DNA of 64,000 nt from Ananas comosus (lineage: Eukaryota; Streptophyta; Magnoliopsida; Poales; Bromeliaceae), in the NCBI RefSeq assembly GCF_001540865.1, contig NC_033627.1, positions 2,151,843 through 2,215,842 of the forward strand, written 5' to 3'. The first letter of the stretch is position 1; every line of letters begins with the position of its first letter. Shown piece after piece: positions 31,351 to 41,414 of this stretch. A program made the position numbers and the translations under genes. Below the pieces are notes generated by a model. That model had not been told where the DNA came from. It ran no database searches and saw only the letters and a program-made list of their open reading frames with translations.

Positions 31351-33699
31351 ATGGTGGGCCCCTCTCCTTGTCCGTTCCCCAACCCATCTTCCTCCCTTGG
31401 TGGTCGTCCTTTCCCCCCTGCCTCTTCTGTGCAGGTCTCCAACGTGGTCCCTTGCCCTCCAAGGGAGTCACGTGTCCGACAGGGGGTTTCTTTTAAGGAC
31501 GCCACTTTGGCCCGACCACCTCAGCTCGGCCCCCCTTTCCCCCCCCCTCGAGCTCGTCGTCCCATTTCGTCTCTTCCGCCCCAGCCACCAAAATTTCTTC
31601 TCAACCCCTCTCTTAAGGGGCGTTGTTTCAGATGTTTCGAACGGGGGCACCGAGCCGCCCTCTGTAGAGAACCGAGGCGCTGCCTTCTCTGTATGAGGAT
31701 CGGCCATCCGGCCTCTCGTTGCAGGTTTCCGCCTAGTCCTCCGCGTAGACCTATGGAGCAGGGCCCCTCCTCTGGACGTCCGTGCTCCTCGCCGGTGTTC
31801 CTCCCTTCTAGACCTTCCCCCTCGGGTCTCCGTTCTTTTTCTGGGTGTGTGGCCTTGGCGGAAGTCCTTGGTCCGATTGGCGGCAATGTTCAAGATGTTA
31901 AAGTTGTCCTCTCTAACGGACTCGCTGCCAGGTTTGGGGGGTCCAGCAGAGAGTTCTTGGTGGCCGACTTTGATGCGCCTTTGTTGGCAGTCTTCTTCCC
32001 CAATTGGGTTACCAGAGAAGGGGTCATCAGCAGGAGTCCTTTCAGATTTGAAGGTGTGGACTTCAAACTTTCTAACTGGTCTGAAGTTGCGGAGCTGGAT
32101 AGGGGGCATCTTCGCCACAAGGCTTGGGTGCGGCTTCACCACTGGCCGATTCTTTGCTGGAATGAGGAGGATGTCAAGGCCGCCGTCAGTGGATTTGGTG
32201 AGCTTTGGGAAATAGATCCGCTGAGCGAAAGGAGACTTGACGTTTCGTTCTTTCGAGCCAAAATCCGCTGCCAGGATATTCACTCCATCCCGGAAACTCT
32301 CCGCCTTATGGTTGATGATAGGAGATTCCAAATTTCAGTGGAAATCGAGTCGTGGGAGGACGCTAATCCGATTCTTCTTGGTGAGGGCGCTCACCTCGTT
32401 CAGCATCGAAGTAGTTCGGAGCTTCCCGCTTCCGGGGGTGTTGTCCGGCAGACTGTGCCGGTCTCCGGGGGGGTTGTCCGACAGGCTGTGCCGGTCTCTG
32501 GGCCGGCTGTGGCGATCGCCGGGAGCACTTCAAATTCAAATTTGGTTTCGGAGGCGTTGTTACCTAGGCCTCCGGTCTCTGGGGGTGTTGTCCGGCCGGC
32601 TCTGGCGGTCGCCGGGAGCACTTCAAATTCAAATTTGGTTTCGGAGGCGTTGTTACCTAGGCCTCCGCTCTCTACGCCGTCCACCCCCTGTGTTGTCGAA
32701 GTCTCGACTGACGTGATAGCTCTGAACCCGACTCTGCTCCTACCCCCTTCCTCGCGTCTTTTTTCGACTGCAGAGCAATCACCCAGTCTATCCCTGGTCG
32801 GGCCAGCTTCTTCGGTCAAGCCTCTCCTGGTCGAGCCCGCCCTCTTGACTGAACCCCTGGTTGATCCAGCTTCCTCGGTTGAGCTATTGCCTTTGCTGGA
32901 TCCCGGAGTTTGGGCGCCCGCGACAGGCCCTCCCACCCTGGTGAGCAGCCCGCCCTCTCCTGGGGTCCCATCCCCCTCTGAGATCAGGCCACCCTTACCT
33001 GGGGGCCCATCCAACCCTGCGTGCTGGTCGCCTTCTTCCGGGGGCCTCTCAATTTCCATGAGCAGGCCCCCCTTATCTGGGGGCCCATATTCTTCCGCGA
33101 GCAGGCCGGCTTCACCAAGGGCCCATTCCATCTCTGCGAGCAGGACGCCCCCTCCTGGGGGCCCTTCTTTCTCTGGAAGCAGGCTGCCTGCTCCTGTGGG
33201 CCCGACTTTGGCTGAAGCTTCTCTGATTGGCCACGCTCTTGGAGATGAGGCCGTGTCCGAGTCTGTCGGCACTCGTTTCAATCATCACACTTTACATTCT
33301 GGCGCCTCTTTTCTGGTTTCTAACAAGCTCGGTTCCTTCAGGCGTAGCCTGCGACTAGCGTCGAAGAACATGGGAATCAATAGAAGCTCTCTCCAAAGAG
33401 CCCAGGATCTCATGTGCTCTAAACTCCAATCTTTGAAAGCCTCTCATTGCACCCCGAGTTCTCCCACCACGATGCCTGTTGATTCTATTGACCCTTCGTT
33501 GGAAGCTCCTCCGGTTCATCAAGTTGTTTCCCCGTCGGCTGCCAGGGTGCCCACACCTCCTAGAGATCCGGCCCTTCCACTCACCGCCCAGGAAATTCGG
33601 AAGATTCTAAACTCCTGTGGTATCACAGAACGGGTGGAGCCTGTTATCGCTAGGTCTGATGGCGAGAGGGGTGCTACACAGGCCCAGGAAGGGGCTTAA
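31351..33699 (+). CDS. LINE-A ORF1: CCHC zinc-knuckle / DUF4283 RNA-binding protein
   Basis: A 782-residue nucleic-acid chaperone-type ORF1 protein, expected to coat the LINE RNA. Near the N-terminus are two CCHC knuckles in tandem, CFRCFERGHRAALC (residues 92-105) and CLLCMRIGHPASRC (111-124). They are followed by a DUF4283-like fold (KAWVRLHHWPILCWNEEDVK, then RRLDVSFFRAKI). The C-terminal half is Pro/Ser/Gly-rich and low in complexity: a 93-bp direct tandem (from 32518 and 32611, encoding a repeated GSTSNSNLVSEALLPRPP) and then degenerate PPxxGGPSxSxSR-type repeats at about 32990-33200. I chose the ATG at 31351 because the earlier in-frame ATG at 31318 lies inside the target duplication. 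A knuckles-first order is, to my knowledge, found in grass LINEs, unlike the usual DUF4283-first layout. Confidence 0.85.
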   Translation: MVGPSPCPFPNPSSSLGGRPFPPASSVQVSNVVPCPPRESRVRQGVSFKDATLARPPQLGPPFPPPRARRPISSLPPQPPKFLLNPSLKGRCFRCFERGHRAALCREPRRCLLCMRIGHPASRCRFPPSPPRRPMEQGPSSGRPCSSPVFLPSRPSPSGLRSFSGCVALAEVLGPIGGNVQDVKVVLSNGLAARFGGSSREFLVADFDAPLLAVFFPNWVTREGVISRSPFRFEGVDFKLSNWSEVAELDRGHLRHKAWVRLHHWPILCWNEEDVKAAVSGFGELWEIDPLSERRLDVSFFRAKIRCQDIHSIPETLRLMVDDRRFQISVEIESWEDANPILLGEGAHLVQHRSSSELPASGGVVRQTVPVSGGVVRQAVPVSGPAVAIAGSTSNSNLVSEALLPRPPVSGGVVRPALAVAGSTSNSNLVSEALLPRPPLSTPSTPCVVEVSTDVIALNPTLLLPPSSRLFSTAEQSPSLSLVGPASSVKPLLVEPALLTEPLVDPASSVELLPLLDPGVWAPATGPPTLVSSPPSPGVPSPSEIRPPLPGGPSNPACWSPSSGGLSISMSRPPLSGGPYSSASRPASPRAHSISASRTPPPGGPSFSGSRLPAPVGPTLAEASLIGHALGDEAVSESVGTRFNHHTLHSGASFLVSNKLGSFRRSLRLASKNMGINRSSLQRAQDLMCSKLQSLKASHCTPSSPTTMPVDSIDPSLEAPPVHQVVSPSAARVPTPPRDPALPLTAQEIRKILNSCGITERVEPVIARSDGERGATQAQEGA
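32518..32690 (+). repeat. 93-bp tandem duplication inside LINE-A ORF1
   Basis: GCCGGGAGCACTTCAAATTC starts at 32518 and again at 32611. The unit is 93 bp (31 codons), so the frame is kept. The copies are near-identical, so the duplication is recent. Confidence 0.85.
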
Positions 33700-33740
33700 G
33701 CCTTCGCTTCTTCCTAGAGTTGTGAGTCTATTTCCCTTTT

Positions 33741-36700
33741 ATGGCTAGAAATAGAGTTTTTCGCTTTCTATCATGGAATGTACGGGGGTTGAATGATCAG
33801 AGTAAATGTACCGTTGTACGTTGTTTTATTCGCTTTAGTAAAGTCTCGGTGGTATGTCTTCAAGAAACTAAACTCCCTTCGATCTCTCCGGGCAAATTCC
33901 GTTCGTTCTGTGGTTTTCACCTTCAAGAGTTTCGTACTTTGGACGCAGTTGGGACTCGTGGGGGCCTCCTGACGGCTTGGAATATTTATCTCTTTGATTG
34001 CGTCCAGCACTGGAATGGTTCTCACACGCTAAATGTGCTTCTTCAGAGGAAGTCTGATAGAAATCTCTTCTTGATTACTAACGTCTACGGACCTACCGGG
34101 TCTAGCAATAAAGCTTCCTTCTTCCTCGAACTGAGACATATCGCTAATCTTTCTCGCGGCTTGTGGGCGGCACTTGGAGATTTCAATGTTCTGCTTTCTC
34201 TGAATGATAAAAATGGGTTGCCGTCCAACACTGCGGACATTCTGGCGTTCCGGGAGGCTGTCTCAGATGCAGGCCTTATTGATCTTCCTATTATGAATAA
34301 ATCCTTTACCTGGTCTAACGGTAGGAGGAATCCCACCCTTGAACGTCTTGATCGTGTTCTAATTTCGCAGGATTGGCTTCTTTGCTTTCCCAGATCCACC
34401 CTCAAGGCTCTTCCGCGCCCCAGATCTGACCATACTCCTTTGGTTTTATCGGCTTGGACTTTTGTACCCACTCCGCGCATTTTTAGATTTGAGTCCAGTT
34501 GGCTTCACTTTCCTACGCTGCCTGGGGTGGTAGCCAACGCTTGGAATTCGGCTCCGACTGGTGTCGATCCGGCAAGCAGCTTCAGCTCTAAACTAGATAA
34601 AGTGCGGAAGGATTTACAGCTTTGGAGCAGGGATCTTTCTTCTTCACTCAAACGACAGTCCACTTCCTGTTTGCAGTGGCTACTTTGGCTTGACTCTGCC
34701 GAGGAGAGGAGAGTGCTCTCGGCCTCTGAATGCTGTCTTCGTCCGAAGCTCAAAATCAGATATGAGGAATTATGTCTTATTGAGGAATCAAAATGGAAGC
34801 AGAGATCGAGAATTCAATGGCTACGGGAGGGCGACGCGAACACCAAGTTCTTCCATCTCCGCGCTAGCTGTCGGAGAAGCGCGAACTCTATCTCTCATCT
34901 TTCGGACGGTACCAATGCTCTCTCCTCTCACGATGCAATTGCGAATCATTTGTTTTCCTATTATCTTAATCTGATAGGTTCGGCGCACCAGTCCAGCTCC
35001 ACAATCAATTTTTTCCTAATCTATGATGATGCTACTGTCGATCTATCGTCGCTTCATTCACCCTTTTCGGAAGACGAAGTGCGGTCGGCAATCTTCGCTT
35101 GTGCGCCGGATAAGGCCCCGGGACCGGACGGCTTCCCACTGCTCTTCTACCACCGTTTCTGGTCTGTCTTGAAGATTGATGTCATGAATATTTTCGAAGC
35201 CTTCTATAATGGCTCTTTAGCCCTCAGTAGTATTAATACAAGCTGGATCTGCCCCATTCCCAAGAAATCTAATGTTCTATCGGCGCGCGATCTTCGTCCT
35301 ATTAGCCTTGTTCACAGCATGGCTAAAATCATTTCGAAAGTTTTGGCTTCTCGCCTCCAATCTGTTCTGAACCAGTTGATTAATCCTTATCAGACTGCCT
35401 TCATCAAGGGACGCCACATCCTCGACAACTTTTACTGCGCCCACATTCTCATTCACCATCTCCATGCCTCTAAAAGGCCGGCGGCACTCTTCAAGATTGA
35501 CTTCGATCGGGCGTTTGATCACATTAACTGGATCTTCCTAAATGAGCTTCTTACCGCTAGGGGATTCAGCAATAAATGGATTGGTTGGATATCAGCCCTA
35601 CTCAACTCAACCACGTCCGCTGTACTCTTGAATGGAGTTCCAGGTACTTCGTTCCAATGTAGGAGAGGGCTTCGGCAGGGCGACCCGCTATCCCCTCTCC
35701 TCTTCAATATCTGTATCGATGTGCTTTTCAGACTTCTTGATAGAGCAGTTCTCTCCGACAATCTTCCGGCTGTTGGTATTGGAGATGTTAAAATTCATTC
35801 ACTCCATTTTGCGGATGACGTGCTTCTTTTCTTTGATGGTTCCGTCAGATCGGCGATTATCATCAGGTGCATTCTCGACGCTTTCTCCGCTAACTCGGGC
35901 CTCACAATTAACTACGGCAAAAGTTCCCTGTCTCCAATCAACATTCCTGCGGATCAGGCTGCAGCTCTTGCCACCTGTTTCAACTGTCCATTACAATCCT
36001 TCCCTTTGTTGTACTTGGGGCTTCCGCTAACCCCGAAGCCTCTTCGTCGAGCGGATTATCTTCCCCTCATCGAGAAGATCGACAATCGATTGGCTGGTTG
36101 GAAGTGCTCCACTCTCTCTAGAGGAGGCCGCCTTATCCTTCTTAACTCGGTCCTATCCTCTTTGCCCACTTATTTCTGCTCTGCGTTTGCCCTTCCTGTT
36201 TGGGTAGTAAGAGCAATAGACAAAACCCGTCGTAGTTTTTTCTGGAAAGGAAAGAGCACTACCAGTGGATTTCATTGCCTCGTTAACTGGGGTCGAGTTT
36301 GTCGCCCCAAAAGGGTTGGGGGGGTCGGCATCAGAAGCCTACAAGTGACAAATTCGGTCTTACTCATGAAGGGTCTTTGGAAGTTTTATACCTCTAATAA
36401 TTTACCTTGGGTTCAATTATTGAAGCAGAAGCATTACAAAAGGCGACCGGCTGCAGCCATGAGCTCTGTTCCATATGCTTGCAGTCCTATCTGGAGAAAC
36501 ATGCTAAGTCAAGCTGCCCCTTTTCTCTCTTCGGTCGACTTCGTGCTCGGCGATGGTAGGGAGACTCCATTTTGGAGAGTGAGATGGTGCGGAGATATTA
36601 CACTCAAAAATCGCTTTCCGACCCTCTACGCAGCTTCCGTTAATCCTAATATTACGGTGAGCTTCTGGACTCAAAGATTCGCCAACCAGCCCAACATGGG

Positions 36701-37355
36701 TTTCAATCCCCTGTGCGATCCACTTGCGCAACTGGAATTCCAGGAGCTTTTGGCGGTGTCCAATAGCATCAATATTTCATCAGCTGAACGTGATTCGCTT
36801 AGTTGGAGATGGACTAGCTCGGGAAGATTCTCTGTGAACAGTGCGGCCGATTTCCTAATATTTGATGGTGTTACGGATAACAATCTACCTTTCCTGTGGA
36901 AACTCCATATTCCGCTCAAAGTTAAATTATTTATTTGGCTTGCGGAGAAAAACAAGATCCTGACGGCCGATAATCTTCTTAAGCGTGGATGGCATGGACC
37001 GACGATTTGCGTATTTTGCAACTCTGATGCTGAGACTACTCAGCATATATTGCTCCTGTGCAGATTTTCTTCTTCGGTGTGGACTGGCGTTTTACGCCGA
37101 TTTGTATTCACTCAACCTTGGAGACAGCCTTTGTCTGACAGCATCGCAAAACGATGGTTTCGACTAAGGCGGTTGGCTACTGGACAAAATCTAATTGACA
37201 TCGACCTTGCTATTGCAGCGACTTATTGGGAGCTCTGGAAAGAAAGGAATAGAAGATTATTCGATAATCTGCAGGTCCGAAGCGACGTCCTGGGTAGATG
37301 CATTTCTGAAACAGTCTCAAGTTGGAAGTCGGCTTTTTGCTCTTTTGGCTGTTAG
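33741..37355 (+). CDS. LINE-A ORF2: endonuclease-reverse transcriptase
   Basis: A 1204-aa protein without stops. The N-terminal apurinic/apyrimidinic-type endonuclease spans about residues 5-235: SWNVRGLN (N13), LQETK (E42), NVYGP, GDFN (D147, N149), LDRVL and SDHTPL (D230, H231). It nicks target DNA to prime reverse transcription. The reverse transcriptase covers about 430-750: DKAPGPDGFP, DFDRAFDHINW (motif A Asp 587), GLRQGDPLSP (643-652) and the catalytic FADD box (690-693). The C-terminus (about 1030-1200) has the zf-RVT region LWKLHIPLKVKLFIWLAEKN with CVFCNSDAETTQHILLLC, and ELWKERNRRLF; no RNase H domain follows. All the hallmark catalytic residues I can check are present. The 41-nt gap after ORF1 implies reinitiation or an unconventional start. 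Confidence 0.92.
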   Translation: MARNRVFRFLSWNVRGLNDQSKCTVVRCFIRFSKVSVVCLQETKLPSISPGKFRSFCGFHLQEFRTLDAVGTRGGLLTAWNIYLFDCVQHWNGSHTLNVLLQRKSDRNLFLITNVYGPTGSSNKASFFLELRHIANLSRGLWAALGDFNVLLSLNDKNGLPSNTADILAFREAVSDAGLIDLPIMNKSFTWSNGRRNPTLERLDRVLISQDWLLCFPRSTLKALPRPRSDHTPLVLSAWTFVPTPRIFRFESSWLHFPTLPGVVANAWNSAPTGVDPASSFSSKLDKVRKDLQLWSRDLSSSLKRQSTSCLQWLLWLDSAEERRVLSASECCLRPKLKIRYEELCLIEESKWKQRSRIQWLREGDANTKFFHLRASCRRSANSISHLSDGTNALSSHDAIANHLFSYYLNLIGSAHQSSSTINFFLIYDDATVDLSSLHSPFSEDEVRSAIFACAPDKAPGPDGFPLLFYHRFWSVLKIDVMNIFEAFYNGSLALSSINTSWICPIPKKSNVLSARDLRPISLVHSMAKIISKVLASRLQSVLNQLINPYQTAFIKGRHILDNFYCAHILIHHLHASKRPAALFKIDFDRAFDHINWIFLNELLTARGFSNKWIGWISALLNSTTSAVLLNGVPGTSFQCRRGLRQGDPLSPLLFNICIDVLFRLLDRAVLSDNLPAVGIGDVKIHSLHFADDVLLFFDGSVRSAIIIRCILDAFSANSGLTINYGKSSLSPINIPADQAAALATCFNCPLQSFPLLYLGLPLTPKPLRRADYLPLIEKIDNRLAGWKCSTLSRGGRLILLNSVLSSLPTYFCSAFALPVWVVRAIDKTRRSFFWKGKSTTSGFHCLVNWGRVCRPKRVGGVGIRSLQVTNSVLLMKGLWKFYTSNNLPWVQLLKQKHYKRRPAAAMSSVPYACSPIWRNMLSQAAPFLSSVDFVLGDGRETPFWRVRWCGDITLKNRFPTLYAASVNPNITVSFWTQRFANQPNMGFNPLCDPLAQLEFQELLAVSNSINISSAERDSLSWRWTSSGRFSVNSAADFLIFDGVTDNNLPFLWKLHIPLKVKLFIWLAEKNKILTADNLLKRGWHGPTICVFCNSDAETTQHILLLCRFSSSVWTGVLRRFVFTQPWRQPLSDSIAKRWFRLRRLATGQNLIDIDLAIAATYWELWKERNRRLFDNLQVRSDVLGRCISETVSSWKSAFCSFGC

Positions 37356-37599
37356 GTGCTTATTTTGTTTGTGTCTGTGTTACCTTGTATTTTGTTCGCT
37401 GCTTTGTTTGCTGTTTGGTTTCTGTCTTGGATCCTAAGGGGATGCTCATGGGACCTTTCATTGGTTGCAAGTGCTAGGATGCACCTTGTTCTCTTCTGAT
37501 CCTCCCTCTGTAAAATAGGGTTCATCCCTGTTTAATCAAAAAAAACTAATTGTGGTACTATATATTAACTAGTGGCCCACTTAAACCTTTTTAGGTATT

Positions 37600-38060
37600 A
37601 GTTCCTGTTAGATGTGGTTCGAAATTTGATAATCGACTTCAATTCGGGACTTCGACTCGTCAATAATTTAGCGGTGCGACCAAATTAGAAAATAAAATTC
37701 AAAGAATGCACGGATCGGATTCGAAATCCGTTAAGAGTTTTCTTTTTCGTTTTTGCCCTAGAGGCGTGAGATAGTGGTTGGTTGTAATCTCTTGAACATT
37801 GTATTCCCTTTTTTTGTTCAATAGTGAAGTTCTCTCCTCCTTCGCCCGTGATTTTTTCCTGTAAAAGATTTTCCACGTAAATCTGTATGTTCTTTTTTAT
37901 TTTCTGCTTGTGGTTTGATTGTTTCGTGTTCGCCATTTTTTGTTCCGATCAATTTGTGCTACTGCTACTTTATCTACCCTGCTACTGCTGCTTTATCTTA
38001 TTTTTCGCCTTTTTCGAAATTTTGTCAGGAGGTTCCTACCCTGTAAGAACCCTTAAGAAT
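37600..38060 (+). mobile_element. Old retroelement fragment, Copia-LTR-like 3' half
   Basis: About 37614-37700 is related to 4970-5065. The following part (GAAGTTCTCTCCTCC.., TTTTTTCCTGTAAAAG, TTTTCCACGTAAATCTGTAT) resembles the R-U5 end of plant Copia LTRs, where a TTTTCCACGTAAA box is common. No TG..CA ends or duplication are found, so the identification is tentative. Confidence 0.35.
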
Positions 38061-38102
38061 CTATACACACTTACCCAAGGATTACTTAGGGTTCAAGCCT
38101 CA

Positions 38103-38434
38103 TTTTTTGAAACTTATATGGAAGATCAAACTCTCGATCTCTAAAATAGCTAGCATTCTGGATAACAATCACTTAACGGACACTGGTTATTAATTAACAG
38201 ATAACAATTGCTAGTGCTTTTTAAACTAAAACATATCACCTTGCCCATTGTTTTGTTCTTGTTTTTTGAAACTTACATAGGAGGATCAAATTCTCGACTC
38301 CAAAATAGCGTTTTGGATAACAATCACTCATCGGATTCTGGTTGTTAGTACTTAATTAGCAACTGCTAGCTAGTACTCAATCCCTAAACTAAACCATGAA
38401 AACATGTCACCCTCGCCCACTGCTTCGTTCTCGA
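38103..38434 (+). repeat. Tandem duplication of a 160-170 bp unit
   Basis: Unit 1 (38103-38261) and unit 2 (38262-38434) both begin TTTTTTGAAACTTA and share GATAACAATCACT, CTAAACTAAA and CCCACTG/CCCATTG..TTCGTTCT words. Similarity is moderate, so this is an old duplication. No ORF. Confidence 0.65.
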
Positions 38435-38435
38435 C

Positions 38436-39379
38436 ATTCCCACGTTCTCTCTCTCTCTCTCTCTCTCTAGATCTCTTTTTATCTATCTCGTACAGAAAAG
38501 GTAATATTACTTTGGCGCGGTCTATATATGCATATATACGCATGCATATAAATATATGTTTTGTAGTGTGAGAGAGACCCCACCATGCACATTCCACGAG
38601 CGCCGTCCATGGCTTCTCCGAGCAGCGGCCATGTGACTTGCTCTATACACAAATTTGTGCACTGCGATCAATATATACTTGTTGAATCTGGCAGGAACCG
38701 CCCATACATATGTGCTTGCTAATGAAGCAACTCTCTGTTACGTATGTATCATTGGGAGGAGGAGCCAACCTCTTCATGCACCCACCCTACATGCATGCTT
38801 TTTTTTTTTTTTTTTTTCTTTTTGTGTAAAGGAAAAAGATTCAATTAATCATTGACCTACTTTTATTAACTTGTTCTAGTTCTTTGCACAATGCACACTA
38901 CCTTTGTCTCAATAGGGCACGATTTTTAAAGAAAAAGGTATATTACTCTAATGGGTTTTTGTAATCCAACTTGGGTAGCATTGGATGCACCATGAATGAA
39001 GGACAAAAATTTATAAGCGACTCCTTAAATTGCGTGTCTATGTGCCATGCATTTTTTTTTTGAAAAAAAAAATTCTTTAAAGATAATTTTTAGATTAGAA
39101 AGAAAAGTAATTGATTTGATAGTTCGATTAGTGATCTTCAACCACTCTCTATAGAATTGTTTAAAAGGAGCTCCTTGTAGAATTTTTTTGTCCAATGATC
39201 GATGCCATTAACTCCGAAATCACTAAGAACATCTATGTTAAAAAAAGCAAAAATACTGTAGAACCCTCGAATATTGGATAGTTAAAAGAAATTATAGAAA
39301 AAAACTGCATATATTTAATTAATTACATCGATCAGTCTAAGTTTCTGTAAGTTTTCTACAAGTTTTTGGACAATAATTT
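38436..39379. other. Intergenic DNA, no gene recognised
   Basis: Contains a CT microsatellite (about 38448-38470) and a poly(T) near 38800. No gene is supported. Confidence 0.6.
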
Positions 39380-39392
39380 ATATCTGTGCTTC

Positions 39393-39438
39393 TTTTTTTT
39401 TTTTTTGATTAAACAGGGATTTACCCTATTTGAAAAGG
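39393..39438 (-). mobile_element. Ultra-short LINE-A tail insertion
   Basis: Only about 30 bp of LINE-A 3' end (in sense, AAATAGGGTAAATCCCTGTT then TAATC) plus poly(A), between 12-bp duplications ATATCTGTGCTT (39380-39391 and 39439-39450). It is an extreme 5' truncation. Confidence 0.75.
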
Positions 39439-39450
39439 ATATCTGTGCTT

Positions 39451-39866
39451 TTTAGAGAGGTTAAATACATGAGAAAGAATGCCCAAACAAATGGAGTGGT
39501 GCTTCGCTTGTTCCCTTGTCTCGTAGCAATAATTCCATGTTGGCATGTTGCGACAGTAAGCTCATCAAATAAAAAAAAAATCTGACTTGGATGTACTTTT
39601 ACAATAAATATTATTGCAACAAATTGGTGGGTATTGGCAGTTGGTAGTTTTTTCTGGTGTGGTAGGTTTGGTGTTTGGGGATTCCACATTTATTTTGGAG
39701 GACCACATGATATGGGGGTTACCTATACAGGTTAGAATTATTATACTTTTGTAAGTATAAACTTATTTGTATTCATATATTAATTTTCAATTGTTGGATC
39801 AACAGAAATATATGTGGTTAGTAACGGTTGAAAACTTATGAGTACAAAAAGATTTATATATATCTA
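39451..39866. other. Intergenic DNA, no gene recognised
   Basis: An 87-codon minus-strand ORF (39426-39689) overlaps the LINE tail insertion and shows no motif. Confidence 0.55.
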
Positions 39867-39867
39867 T

Positions 39868-39955
39868 AACAGTATAACAGCCGAACTCCAACTAGCCGGA
39901 CTCTCTCTCTCTCTTGGATCAAGAGCTTGATACTATCGATAGTATACTAGCCGGA

Positions 39956-39985
<30 letters not shown>
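39868..39985. mobile_element. MITE family 1 end fragments with CT repeats
   Basis: Two right ends in a row: TATAACAGCCGAACTC.. and TACTATCGATAGTATACTAG followed by CCGGACT. Each is followed by (CT)n, and the last also by TA repeats. Left parts are missing. Confidence 0.45.
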
Positions 39986-39987
<2 letters not shown>

Positions 39988-40989
39988 GTAACCATATGTA
40001 CTATAATATATATAAATTTCCATCAAATACATATTTATCGGGGGAACTCATAATACAACAATCCAAACATTTATATGGTGGGCCTCAGGGTAAGAGCATC
40101 ACATGATTTGCATCCCTTACTCTCATACAGTATTTCCACTAGGTTGGGCATGCATTTAAAGTTGAGATACAAATATGGAGAGACTAAAACACAGAAAATG
40201 TGGGGTATAATACTCGAAGAATCTGATCATTTCTAATTATTGGTGATCTCCTCCTATGATTAGATGGTTAGAAAAGTGCAGAGCACTATTAGTAAGCTAT
40301 TTAAAAATAGATTGCCCAAATCCTCATTGGAGACCTCAATGAACTAGAAATTGATGAACTCAAACTTCAGCTCATGTGCCACCATGTGCTACTTTGTGTA
40401 AATCATGAGAGTGGTCACCTGAGGGTCGACGTGGTCCGCGGGCGGTTACGAACACATGGGTTGCGATTATATATAATTTTTGTTAGTTTCGATTAACATA
40501 TCTAATTAAGTTGCAGTATTCTAATCACTAGATTTTAATTTATTTATATTGCTCGCTCGCTTGAAGATTAATAATAGATAATTAATCATTAGTGTCTTTT
40601 ATTGACTTATATTTGATTAGGCGGTGGACGCGACAGTTTTCTGTTGATGCTCAGAACTGAAGTAACTAACCTGGCATTAAATTCAAACGAGTGGGTGTAG
40701 ATAATCTTTTAGCTAGCCCATTGATCACTCACACCGCAAAAAGAGCCTACCTTAGATGAGACCCAAGAGGGTTCAATCTAAGATCTTAGTTATTATGACC
40801 ACAAGGGGTTATGTATGCTCCAAGTGGGTCAATGTATACACATGCAGGTCAAGATCCATGGGGCTTGACCCACTTATGTTTTGTTAATTATCATGGCCAT
40901 GTTATGGGTCAGAGTTTGGTCCTCTGTAGGAGCCAGGACCCATGTGCTCAACGGCCGAAGAGACCACAATAAAACCTAACCAACTCTAT

Positions 40990-41033
<44 letters not shown>

Positions 41034-41036
41034 TTC
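39986..41036. other. Intergenic DNA, no gene recognised
   Basis: No ORF or element recognised. A TA microsatellite lies at about 40995-41030. Confidence 0.6.
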
Positions 41037-41175
41037 CATCGACCCTCCCTAGCACAAAGGGAAAAGTGTTTGGTGCTTGGTACTTCGAGATTCCAAATTT
41101 GAAATCCTAATTGATTCGTATTTTTCAGCTAAATTTATTTTTTAAAAAAATATACGAAACGAGTAGCATGCTCTA
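41037..41175 (+). mobile_element. tRNA-derived SINE, diverged copy
   Basis: ATCGACCCTCCCTAGCACAA, GTGTTTGGTGCTTGGTAC, CCAAATTTGAAATCCTAATT, GATTCGTATTTTTCAGC, AAATTTATTT, then ACGAAACGAGTAGCATGCTC. The palindrome is truncated at the following TA repeats. Confidence 0.6.
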
Positions 41176-41186
41176 TATATATATAA

Positions 41187-41411
41187 CTAGACTGGAATAC
41201 TATCAATAGCACCAAGCAATTGGTGCTATTAGTTTTTTAGCTCTTGGATTGAGAAATGTGCGATTAGGATAATATGGGCCCCCTAGGGTTGAATAGGTGC
41301 ATGGTTGGTTGAATAGTATAACCTAACGGGTAAAATAATCAAAGAGTTAAATCTAATGGTGAAAAACTCGATAGTACTAAATCTTTGGTGCTATGGATAG
41401 TATTCCAGATG
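41187..41411. mobile_element. MITE family 1, complete copy (about 225 bp)
   Basis: The left end CTAGACTGGAATACTATCAA is mirrored by the right end ..ATGGATAGTATTCCAGATGG. The interior has GGGTTGAATAGGTGCATGG and GGTTGAATAGTATAACCTAA, as in other copies. TA-rich flanks. Non-autonomous. Confidence 0.65.
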
Positions 41412-41414
41412 GAA

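Larger units (their letters stand above)
31327..37543 (+). mobile_element. LINE-A: L1-type retrotransposon with both ORFs open
   Basis: Flanked by a perfect 15-bp target-site duplication AACTAATTGTGGTAC (31312-31326 and 37544-37558). It has two open ORFs (31351-33699 and 33741-37355), a 3' untranslated region of about 190 nt and an A-rich end (TTTAATCAAAAAAA). Just before the tail, AGGGTTCATCCCT can form a small hairpin. The intact TSD and ORFs indicate a recent insertion. Only 24 nt precede the first suitable ATG of ORF1, so the 5' untranslated promoter may have been lost on insertion. Truncated relatives are at 28140-28755 (minus) and 39393-39438 (minus). Confidence 0.92.

Noticed and set aside
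31468..33281. Minus-strand ORFs of 287 and 293 codons inside LINE-A ORF1
   Set aside because: Shadows of a GC-rich, repetitive ORF1. No motif, and the sense frame has clear CCHC and DUF4283-like features.
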